A stretch of 5,674 bases of DNA, taken from Methanobacteriota archaeon (GTDB lineage: Archaea; Thermoplasmatota; E2; DHVEG-1). Where the stretch lies: NCBI GenBank assembly GCA_903930505.1, contig CAIYYQ010000249.1, positions 1-5,674 of the forward strand, given 5' to 3'. The notes beneath the pieces were generated by a model. It was not told the DNA's origin. It did no database searches and saw only the letters and a list, made by a program, of their open reading frames with translations. Positions 1 to 5,650 of the stretch are shown here, one piece after another. Each line of letters starts with the position of its first letter. The first letter of the stretch is position 1. The position numbers were made by a program, and so were the translations under genes.

Positions 1-405
1 ACTGATCCAAAGGGACGATATCAGATTGATGGCGGGATGATTCGGGCGACCTATGGTCATTCCATTGATGTGAACCTGGATGATTTACCACTCGCAGAAA
101 TCGATGAGTTTTTTTATTCTGTTGCTGAAGAAGAACTTGACGTGATACTAGAGCAAGGTTTGCATCCGGTGGATCGAAAAAGGGTGCATCTCAGCGGCAG
201 CATCGAAAAAGCAATTGAAGCCGCAAAAACACGGACTGAAGAACCATTACTTCTGCGTATAGACGGTGTGAAAACACGAGAAGACGGCGTCCTTATTTAT
301 CATGCGGGAAAAGACGTCTACATTACCGATAAGATTGATGCGAAATACCTTTCTAAAGTGGATGAATCTGAGGTAAAAAACGTCGACGTAGCTGATGATG
401 AATAA
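1..405 (+). CDS. kptA: RNA 2'-phosphotransferase (KptA/Tpt1 family), 3' part, N-terminus outside window
   Basis: The family transfers a 2'-phosphate from RNA to NAD+, giving ADP-ribose 1''-2''-cyclic phosphate. In eukaryotes this completes tRNA splicing; the archaeal role is less clear. The reading frame is open from base 1. Codons 1-12, ahead of the first ATG at 37, already read D-P-K-G-R-Y-Q-I, a normal family stretch, so that ATG is internal and the gene begins upstream. The 134 visible residues contain I-R-A-T-Y-G-H-S (14-21), whose Arg matches a catalytic Arg of Tpt1, then I-L-E-Q-G-L, R-V-H-L-S (about 61-65), and an Arg in K-T-R-T (about 78) that probably matches the distal catalytic Arg. 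The N-terminal Arg-His pair would lie in the missing roughly 60-80 residues. The common Y-H-G-T motif reads F-Y-S-V here. The C-terminus is acidic. Assignment rests on motif memory and is strong. Confidence 0.9.
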   Translation, partial: TDPKGRYQIDGGMIRATYGHSIDVNLDDLPLAEIDEFFYSVAEEELDVILEQGLHPVDRKRVHLSGSIEKAIEAAKTRTEEPLLLRIDGVKTREDGVLIYHAGKDVYITDKIDAKYLSKVDESEVKNVDVADDE

Positions 406-410
406 CGTCG

Positions 411-432
411 TTTTCATTTCGTTTTATCTTTT
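411..432 (+). terminator. U-rich stretch downstream of kptA, possible archaeal terminator
   Basis: Several short T runs (T4 at 411-414, T3 at 417-419, T4 at 422-425, T4 at 429-432) start six bases after the kptA stop codon. Archaeal RNA polymerase terminates at oligo-T stretches without needing a hairpin. A further T6 lies at 487-492. The runs are short and interrupted, so this is a tentative call. Confidence 0.35.
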
Positions 433-533
433 ACGAATCGATTGTTTGTTATTTTGATTACGACGTTTCCAGTGTTTCCCTTCTGCTTTTTTAGATAAAA
501 TAGTGTGGGGAGTTCGATAGATTCCAAATAAAG

Positions 534-551
534 TATTTAAATATTTAAATA
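534..551 (+). promoter_or_regulatory. Archaeal TATA-box promoter, palindromic, for the large peptidase gene
   Basis: TATTTAAATATTTAAATA is a perfect 18-bp palindrome and contains TTTAAATA, close to the archaeal box A consensus, at 536-543. The preceding purine/A-rich bases (AATAAAG, 527-533) fit a TFB recognition element for rightward transcription. Initiation is expected about 25 bases downstream, near 563-570, giving a 5' leader of roughly 65-70 nt. The same element and its 22 upstream bases are conserved exactly in the second copy at 5551-5568. The start site is predicted, not observed. Confidence 0.75.
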
Positions 552-571
552 CAAAAGCTTTGTTACAAAAA

Positions 572-600
572 TAGTTGTTTGGGCGGTACTCAAACAATTA
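572..600 (+). promoter_or_regulatory. Hairpin near the 5' end of the mRNA leader
   Basis: Bases 572-583 can pair with 589-600 to form a 12-bp stem with two G-U pairs and a five-base CGGTA loop; the core is TTGTTTG against CAAACAA. If transcription starts near 563-570, this stem sits at the very 5' end of the message, where it could protect the RNA or be read by a protein. The second copy keeps eight outer pairs but has two mismatches near the loop, so structural constraint is not proven. Confidence 0.45.
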
Positions 601-620
601 AAAAAATAAAATAAAAAAAT

Positions 621-630
621 GGATGTGATG
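621..630 (+). promoter_or_regulatory. Shine-Dalgarno of the large peptidase gene
   Basis: GGATGTGATG differs by one base from GGAGGTGATG, the complement of the usual archaeal 16S 3' end. It lies five bases before the ATG at 636 and fixes that start, which is followed immediately by a signal peptide. The upstream ATG at 619-621 reads ATG GAT GTG ATG AAA AGA TGA and stops at once. An A-rich unstructured stretch (600-619) precedes the site. Confidence 0.75.
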
Positions 631-635
631 AAAAG

Positions 636-3600
636 ATGAAACTAAATTATGGAAATGGAATAAAAACGATAGCTTTCACGTTGTGTATGATAATGATAAC
701 ATCACCGGTGCTTTCTTCAGCCTCTCTTTCATTTGAAAAAGGAAATAGTGGCGATCGTATCGGACAATCGATCACCCCTATAGAAAAAACTGTGATCGAA
801 CCAAAAGGAATACCTGTTACCCCGGATGATCGCAGCCTTACCCTCACGTATCAAGTGAACCCAGATGATATCACATTCCAAGAACAAACCATTGATGGTA
901 CTTCCTACCAAAAAATCTCACTCCAAGATTATCCTCTAACAACTGAAGCGGGAAAACCCCAACTCCCCTTCATCTCAAAACTCCTCGCAATCCCAGACCA
1001 TGGAGAACCTCAAGTGGAAATCATCTCAAGCGACTATACTGTATTATCAGATGTGAACGTATGTCCAGTACCGCAACCGCAGATCTTATCATCCTCCAAG
1101 GAGCAGGGTTCAACTGAGAACGAATTCACCATAGACAATACTGTGTATTCTGCAAATCAATTGTATCCAGAGAAACTCGCTGATCTCAGCCCGGGATCTT
1201 ACCTCAGAGGGCAACGGATCGCTCGTCTCACTATCAATCCGCTTCAATGGAATCCGGTGACGAAAGAACTCCGAGTCTACACCACCATCACCATAAAGAT
1301 TGTATTTTCTGAAAAGCTTGTCTGCAAGGATGTCGGACCGTACAGTGACATGTGCTCTCAACTGGTAAGTAACTATATCGTTTCTTCTCGTTCATCTGAG
1401 TCGCTGAAGAAGGATGTGAGTCCTCTCTCGGGTACGGTCTCGTACCCCGATGACCCAAGTGTTCATGGGATCTCTGCAGATTATTTGATCATTACCTCAG
1501 ACGAGTTTTATATCCCCGCGAAACAAGACCATGACGCTGGAACAGTGTATGACCCGTTGAATGCGCTGGCGCATTGGCGTGCGGAATACGACGGGTTTGA
1601 CGTTGCTGTGGTGAGTGTGAATCACTCATTTATTGGAGTTTCACCTGGTGATACACAGGATTCTGCTTCGCAAAAAATTAGATTCTTTATACAGTATGTA
1701 TTGAACAATTGGAATGCACCCCATATGAATGATCATCATGTTGGGTATATCCTCTTGGTAGGTGCTACTCCCTTCGTGGCTACACATGAGCTGGTTAGTA
1801 CAGTCCCTGATGCCGGGGTTTCTGATCAGTGGTACGGTTGTTTCCATGTTGATGCCCAAACCGGACTTTTCGTCGAGGATGGAGATCACAGTACACCAGA
1901 TATTTCCGTTGGTCGATTTTCAGTGAACACCGCAAGTGAATTACAGGTTATCGCCGAAAAAACAATCAACTACGAACAAAACTATGTGTATACCGGTGAT
2001 GAAAATACTCGATGGCATACGCATGTCCTTTTCGGACGAGGAAGCATGGATATGTTCGGGTGGTACCGTGAGGTGATAAACTCCTTCCTGCTTCCTAATG
2101 GATGGAACGTCTCAGAGGTGAACGTGAGCGACCCTGATCATTTCAACGCTACGATTGCGAATATCAACGAGGGACGAAGCATTATTGTCTACTGCGGACA
2201 TGGTGATTATTCTGGTTGGGAAATCACAGATTATGGGTTTGATATGGACCAGTTACATAATGGGGTTAAGCTCCCTCTGGTATATAGCCTCTCTTGTTGG
2301 ACAGGGGCATTTCAATGTGAGTCGCCATGTCTAGGTGAAACGTTACTGAATACCCAAAACAAGGGTGCGATAGCATTCTGGGGAGCATCAACTCCTACCT
2401 ATGTCGGGATTTTTGATTTTGGGCAGTACCTCTTTAGCTCTCTGTTTGACAACCTAAACCCTCTAGTCGGTGATATCATCACCGAAGGGATCCTCAAAAT
2501 GGCAAACCAAGAACAAGGATGGCATTATCCTGAGTTCAACCTCCTCGGCGATCCCGCGTTAGATATCACTGGAGCTAAAGGACGCATACATCAGAATATA
2601 CCAGACCTTACCATTTCCAAACAGGACATCACCTTTAATCCATTAGAACCCATAGTAAACGAGACAACAGTGATCACGACCACAGTACACAATATTGGCG
2701 GCATTGCAGCATATAATGTCACAGTACGCTATCTTCTAATTAGTCAGAACGGTGAACAGCAAACCCTCGCCACCATTACACTTCCTGGAGCAATCCCATC
2801 AGGTGGCGAACAAACAGTAGAATACTCGTGGATCCCTCAGACAACCGGGAAAAACACTATTTTTGTCCAGGTTGATCCTGAGAACACTCTTCTGGAGTCT
2901 TGCGAATGGAACAACCAGGCAGGTACTCTCTGTACCGTATTCGCTGGAGCAGTCTTCGTTGATGATGATTATACTCCTTCCACTCCAGGATGGGGTGTAA
3001 CTCATTTCGCCAGCATCTGCTTGGCAATAACAGCAGTCGCTGAACACGGCGTCATCAACGTCTACAACGGCACCTATCACACGCAAGACGGGAAACAACA
3101 TCTCTCAATCCAAAAATCGATCGCGTTGATCGGTGAGAACGCTGCTACTACTATCATCCATTGGAATGGCGGTTTACTGTTGGACCCCGCGATGATCAGA
3201 ATCACCGCGCAAGGAGCATCCATTAGCGGTTTTACCATTGAAGGGGGCAAAGAAGGGATTAATGTCTCTACAGATGATGTGGTGATTTCCGGGAACATTT
3301 TCCGAAATCTTACCAGTGGTGTTGGCATCAGACTATCCAGTGCAGAACGGGTAACCATCATTAATAATTGGTTTGATTCCAGTGGCATCCTCCTAGGAAA
3401 AGATCCTCCTGAGGCTTCAACTCCGACGATCGACGAGTGGACCTCGCATGTGATTGAGGGGAATTCAGTTCAAGGAAGACCTATCTATTATTTGAAAAAT
3501 ACTGATGGAACAAACCTGGAAATCCCTGCTGATGCTGCCCAAATAATCCTTGCGAACTGTACACATTTCACGTTACATGATCAAATATTTTCCGGGATTG

Positions 3601-5186
3601 CGGGTGGCATTCAACTTGGATTCTCCTCCAACAATACAATCACAAACAACATCTTCCTCGCAATAAACGGGGATGCGCTCATATTCGCAATAGCATCGAA
3701 TAACCTCATCTCTGAGAACACCATCCAGAATATCGGTAACGGTATCACTCTCCAGTATTCTTCAGACTACAACACCATCACCAAAAATATCGTTACTACC
3801 TGTACTGGTACTGGGCTCTCCCTCAGCAATTCAAAGCACAATCTCATCTCAGAGAACACTATTCAAGATACCAACAACGGCATAACCATTAGAGTGAATT
3901 CATCCTCGAACACTCTTATAAAAAACATTATCAGAGCCTGCATCGGTGATGGCATCACCCTCTCTAATTCCGATAATAACCGTATCAGCAACAATGTTAT
4001 CAGTAACGCGATCGGGAACGGACTTAGCCTTTCCGCGTCCTCAGAAAACACTATAACATACAATACCTTCTCCGACAATAGGGGGTATGGAATCCTTCTC
4101 ATGTCCGATTCCAATCGGATCTACCATAACAACTTCATCGACAATACCTGTCAAGCCTCCGATACCGGGATCAACTTCTGGGACAACGGATACCCATCTG
4201 GGGGAAACTACTGGAATGATTGCATAGGTAACGATAATTTTCATGGACCAAATCAAAACATATCTGGCGGCGATGGCATCGTCGATGCCCCGTATCCAAT
4301 TCCTGATGGCAACAGCAAAGATCTCTATCCGTTGATGCACCAGTTCATTCTCGGTGATGTGAACAACGATGGATCTGTATTATATGCTGATGTCGACCCC
4401 TTTGTAGAAGCACTTGGCATCACACAGGAAACATTCCAAATACATCGCCCTCTGTGGTCCTGGCTAGCTGCAGATTGCAACCACGACGGCATGATCACCT
4501 TTGCTGATATCGACCCGTTCGTTGACCTCTTACTCTCGCCTCCTCCATCAAACCATCCACCCACCGCTCCAAATCCTTCTTCGCCCCCTAATCATGCCAG
4601 TGATGTCTCAATCACTGCTGATCTCAGTTGGATCGGCAGCGATCCAGATGCTGGAGACACTGTCACCTACGATGTCTACTTTGGTACAACAAATCCCCCA
4701 CCACGAATCGCTACTGGCCAAACAAGTTCTATCTATGACCCCGGAACATTACAATATAGCACCTATTATTATACCTATTATTATTGGCGAGTCGTCGCAT
4801 GGGATAATCACGGTGTTCCAACAACGAGTCCAATCTGGGATTTCTTTACCGAAGAAGGCCCAAATCACTCCCCATATGAACCAAGTAATCCCTCCCCGCC
4901 AAACAATGCTACGGGTGTTTTTACATGCACGGTTCTTAGTTGGACCTGCTACGGTGATCCTGATCCTCTCGACAGTGTAACCTATGACGTCTACTTCGGA
5001 ACCAGCAGTTCACCACCAAGAGTCGTTACTGGTCAAACGAGTACCACTTACAATCCAGGAACGCCATTATTATATTACACTAAATATTATTGGAAAATTG
5101 TAGCTATAGACAACCATGGAGCATCAACATCTAGTATACTCTGGGATTTCAGAACAGAATTTAACGGGGTTCTTGGTATCACTTAA
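636..5186 (+). CDS. Secreted multidomain gingipain-like (C25) cysteine peptidase with CARDB, beta-helix, dockerin-like and FN3-like modules
   Basis: 1516 residues, complete. A signal peptide spans 1-29 (Lys-10, hydrophobic 12-26, likely cut after S-S-A29). Residues about 65-235 resemble the C25 propeptide, with A-G-K-P-Q-L-P-F at 105-112. The peptidase domain runs about 282-645, from D-Y-L-I-I-T to L-L-G-D-P-A-L-D-I, with D-I-S-V-G-R-F at 422-428. The catalytic pair is His522 (C-G-H-G) and Cys554 (L-S-C-W-T-G), 32 apart, close to the gingipain spacing, so it looks active. A CARDB domain (655-769) follows. Next comes a NosD-like right-handed beta-helix, from V-D-D-D-Y at 775 through a G-N-Y-W-N-D cap at 1190-1195 to Y-P-L-M at 1231-1234. 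A dockerin-like Ca2+-loop pair (1240-1300) and two FN3-like repeats (1306-1409, 1410-1508) end the protein. No C-terminal membrane anchor or sorting motif is seen. Many N-x-S/T sequons suggest glycosylation. Probable role: extracellular proteolysis with substrate or surface binding. Substrate specificity is unknown. Confidence 0.9.
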   Translation: MKLNYGNGIKTIAFTLCMIMITSPVLSSASLSFEKGNSGDRIGQSITPIEKTVIEPKGIPVTPDDRSLTLTYQVNPDDITFQEQTIDGTSYQKISLQDYPLTTEAGKPQLPFISKLLAIPDHGEPQVEIISSDYTVLSDVNVCPVPQPQILSSSKEQGSTENEFTIDNTVYSANQLYPEKLADLSPGSYLRGQRIARLTINPLQWNPVTKELRVYTTITIKIVFSEKLVCKDVGPYSDMCSQLVSNYIVSSRSSESLKKDVSPLSGTVSYPDDPSVHGISADYLIITSDEFYIPAKQDHDAGTVYDPLNALAHWRAEYDGFDVAVVSVNHSFIGVSPGDTQDSASQKIRFFIQYVLNNWNAPHMNDHHVGYILLVGATPFVATHELVSTVPDAGVSDQWYGCFHVDAQTGLFVEDGDHSTPDISVGRFSVNTASELQVIAEKTINYEQNYVYTGDENTRWHTHVLFGRGSMDMFGWYREVINSFLLPNGWNVSEVNVSDPDHFNATIANINEGRSIIVYCGHGDYSGWEITDYGFDMDQLHNGVKLPLVYSLSCWTGAFQCESPCLGETLLNTQNKGAIAFWGASTPTYVGIFDFGQYLFSSLFDNLNPLVGDIITEGILKMANQEQGWHYPEFNLLGDPALDITGAKGRIHQNIPDLTISKQDITFNPLEPIVNETTVITTTVHNIGGIAAYNVTVRYLLISQNGEQQTLATITLPGAIPSGGEQTVEYSWIPQTTGKNTIFVQVDPENTLLESCEWNNQAGTLCTVFAGAVFVDDDYTPSTPGWGVTHFASICLAITAVAEHGVINVYNGTYHTQDGKQHLSIQKSIALIGENAATTIIHWNGGLLLDPAMIRITAQGASISGFTIEGGKEGINVSTDDVVISGNIFRNLTSGVGIRLSSAERVTIINNWFDSSGILLGKDPPEASTPTIDEWTSHVIEGNSVQGRPIYYLKNTDGTNLEIPADAAQIILANCTHFTLHDQIFSGIAGGIQLGFSSNNTITNNIFLAINGDALIFAIASNNLISENTIQNIGNGITLQYSSDYNTITKNIVTTCTGTGLSLSNSKHNLISENTIQDTNNGITIRVNSSSNTLIKNIIRACIGDGITLSNSDNNRISNNVISNAIGNGLSLSASSENTITYNTFSDNRGYGILLMSDSNRIYHNNFIDNTCQASDTGINFWDNGYPSGGNYWNDCIGNDNFHGPNQNISGGDGIVDAPYPIPDGNSKDLYPLMHQFILGDVNNDGSVLYADVDPFVEALGITQETFQIHRPLWSWLAADCNHDGMITFADIDPFVDLLLSPPPSNHPPTAPNPSSPPNHASDVSITADLSWIGSDPDAGDTVTYDVYFGTTNPPPRIATGQTSSIYDPGTLQYSTYYYTYYYWRVVAWDNHGVPTTSPIWDFFTEEGPNHSPYEPSNPSPPNNATGVFTCTVLSWTCYGDPDPLDSVTYDVYFGTSSSPPRVVTGQTSTTYNPGTPLLYYTKYYWKIVAIDNHGASTSSILWDFRTEFNGVLGIT
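3702..4112 (+). repeat. Tandem 46-residue two-coil repeats in the beta-helix
   Basis: Three consecutive units start at residues 1023, 1069 and 1115, exactly 138 bp apart. The first two open with N-L-I-S-E-N-T-I-Q and continue with N-G-I-T; the third opens with N-R-I-S-N-N-V-I. A fourth start (N-R-I-Y-H-N-N-F) falls at 1160, a 45-residue step. Each unit holds two roughly 23-residue coils of a right-handed parallel beta-helix. Units 1 and 2 are also clearly alike at DNA level, which suggests growth by unequal duplication. Confidence 0.85.
4353..4533 (+). other. Dockerin-like calcium-binding module inside the peptidase gene
   Basis: Residues 1240-1300. Two loops follow the D-x-N-x-D-G-x-x-x-x-x-D pattern: D1241-V-N-N-D-G to D1252, and D1280-C-N-H-D-G to D1291. 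Each is followed by an amphipathic segment, V-D-P-F-V-E-A-L and I-D-P-F-V-D-L-L. This duplicated Ca2+-loop-plus-helix plan is that of type I dockerins. The D-P-F-V signature resembles the D-I-N-P-F-V variant I recall from planctomycete and environmental genomes. A Pro-rich linker follows. Confidence 0.8.
4551..5159 (+). repeat. Pair of FN3-like repeats, 105-residue period
   Basis: Residues 1306-1409 and 1410-1508 align along their length. Shared landmarks are N-P-S-x-P-P-N, a D-P-D motif, V-T-Y-D-V-Y-F-G-T (Tyr1345 and Tyr1450), T-G-Q-T-S, P-G-T, Y-Y-W, D-N-H-G and W-D-F. Conservation is high enough to indicate a fairly recent internal duplication. Such beta-sandwich repeats usually act as spacers or binding modules in secreted proteins. 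Confidence 0.85.
4761..4784 (+). repeat. 12-bp tandem duplication, T-Y-Y-Y twice
   Basis: ACCTATTATTAT occurs twice back to back and encodes T-Y-Y-Y at residues 1376-1379 and 1380-1383. The second FN3-like repeat has only T-K-Y-Y at the matching place, so the first repeat carries a four-residue in-frame insertion, probably a slippage event. Confidence 0.9.
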
Positions 5187-5191
5187 TAATA

Positions 5192-5246
5192 ATAGTACAT
5201 GACTAAACAAAAGGAGTACTATACCCTATTAAACACACTTGTTTAG
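5192..5246. repeat. Two interlocked inverted repeats just past the stop codons
   Basis: ATAGTAC (5192-5198) pairs with GTACTAT (5216-5222). CTAAACAA (5203-5210) pairs with TTGTTTAG (5239-5246). The left arm of the second lies inside the loop of the first, so both together would form a pseudoknot-like fold; otherwise they are separate stems. Confidence 0.5.
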
Positions 5247-5338
5247 CTGCAAAGAAAAAGAAAAGCATCAAATCACTCTGCTCACTACCTCTATCAATCA
5301 TCAAAAAAAGAAACAAGTTAACAATGGGTAAAACTGAA

Positions 5339-5360
5339 CAAACATAATTGTTTATGTTTG
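5339..5360. repeat. Perfect 9-bp hairpin in the 3' intergenic region
   Basis: CAAACATAA (5339-5347) is followed by the loop TTGT and its exact complement TTATGTTTG (5352-5360). No T run follows directly, so it is not a classic bacterial-type terminator; it may be a 3'-end stabilising stem or a protein site. Confidence 0.6.
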
Positions 5361-5427
5361 CGGTTGGGAATATTGCGTGGTCTAAAACCGATAGGGAAAA
5401 GACCTATGCATGAATAGCCGCATCTCC

Positions 5428-5437
5428 TTTTTTTTTT
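5428..5437 (+). terminator. T10 tract, candidate terminator of the large gene
   Basis: An uninterrupted run of ten T follows the structured, GC-richer block. Long oligo-T on the coding strand is the main intrinsic termination signal in archaea. It lies about 240 bp after the stop codon, so the 3' untranslated region would be long. Confidence 0.55.
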
Positions 5438-5489
5438 ATTTACAAACGATTTGTCATTCTTATTTGTCTGTAACGTTGAACCTGTATCG

Positions 5490-5498
5490 TTTTTTTTT
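5490..5498 (+). terminator. T9 tract, second candidate terminator
   Basis: Nine consecutive T lie about 50 bp upstream of the next TATA box. Together with the T10 at 5428 this could insulate the downstream promoter from read-through. Confidence 0.45.
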
Positions 5499-5550
5499 CG
5501 TATGTAGTGGGTACAAAGAAAGGGTCTTGTTCGATAGATTCCAAATAAAG

Positions 5551-5568
5551 TATTTAAATATTTAAATA
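5551..5568 (+). promoter_or_regulatory. TATA-box promoter of the downstream paralogue
   Basis: This is the same 18-bp palindrome TATTTAAATATTTAAATA as at 534-551, preceded by the same 22 bases. Identity across the whole promoter suggests the two genes are recognised and regulated alike. Confidence 0.75.
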
Positions 5569-5587
5569 AAAAGCATTGTTATAAAAA

Positions 5588-5616
5588 TAGTTGTTGGGAC
5601 GGTACTCAAACAATTA
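5588..5616 (+). promoter_or_regulatory. Leader hairpin, second copy
   Basis: Eight outer pairs of the copy A stem persist (5588-5595 with 5609-5616, one of them G-U). A G/A mismatch, two further pairs and an A/C mismatch follow toward the loop. The structure is weaker than in copy A and shows no compensatory change. Confidence 0.35.
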
Positions 5617-5635
5617 AAAAAATAAAATAAAAAAT

Positions 5636-5645
5636 GGATGTGATG
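5636..5645 (+). promoter_or_regulatory. Shine-Dalgarno of the downstream paralogue
   Basis: GGATGTGATG, identical to the site at 621-630 and with the same five-base spacing to its ATG. Confidence 0.75.
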
Positions 5646-5650
5646 AAAAG

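Larger units (their letters stand above)
512..659 (+). repeat. Direct repeat copy A: promoter, leader and first 8 codons of the large peptidase gene
   Basis: This 148-bp segment recurs at 5529-5674. The first 39 bp (512-550), covering the sequence upstream of the TATA box and almost all of the TATA palindrome, are identical. The rest differs at about six positions, mostly single-base changes or one-base indels in A or T runs, for roughly 96% identity. The last 24 bp, the first eight codons, are identical. The segment ends where the window ends, so the true right border of the duplication is unknown. Upstream of 512 similarity to the region before copy B drops sharply; only a weak shared T-rich pattern is visible by eye. 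Confidence 0.97.
5187..5528. other. Intergenic region without a convincing gene
   Basis: About 340 bp between the large gene and the second copy of its promoter. No open frame of useful length with a start and ribosome-binding site was found on either strand. It holds two overlapping inverted repeats just after the stop, a perfect 9-bp hairpin at 5339-5360, a locally GC-richer block at about 5360-5425 with further short stems, and T-tracts of 10 and 9. The best reading is a long 3' untranslated region, possibly with a small RNA. Confidence 0.6.

Noticed and set aside
37..405. ATG at 37 as the start of a 122-residue gene
   Set aside because: The frame is open and family-like upstream to base 1 (D-P-K-G-R-Y-Q-I), and no ribosome-binding site precedes the ATG; it is internal to kptA.
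3702..4112. CRISPR-like array
   Set aside because: The 138-bp periodicity is in frame, diverged and encodes beta-helix coils; there are no short identical repeats with unique spacers.
647..4564. Several 60-103-codon reverse-strand frames opposite the large gene
   Set aside because: All are antisense to a convincing coding frame, with no domain-like sequence, promoter or conserved motif.
4501..4980. 159-codon forward frame overlapping the FN3-like region
   Set aside because: It lies in an alternative frame within the large gene, has no ribosome-binding site or recognisable motif, and its composition is that of a frame shadow.
5211..5216. AAGGAG as a ribosome-binding site
   Set aside because: No start codon with a usable open frame follows at proper spacing; it falls within the inverted-repeat region.
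5354..5413. 19-residue frame starting M-F-A-V-G-N-I-A-W
   Set aside because: The start lies within the arm of the 5339-5360 hairpin, has no Shine-Dalgarno and resembles nothing known to me; too short to support as a gene.
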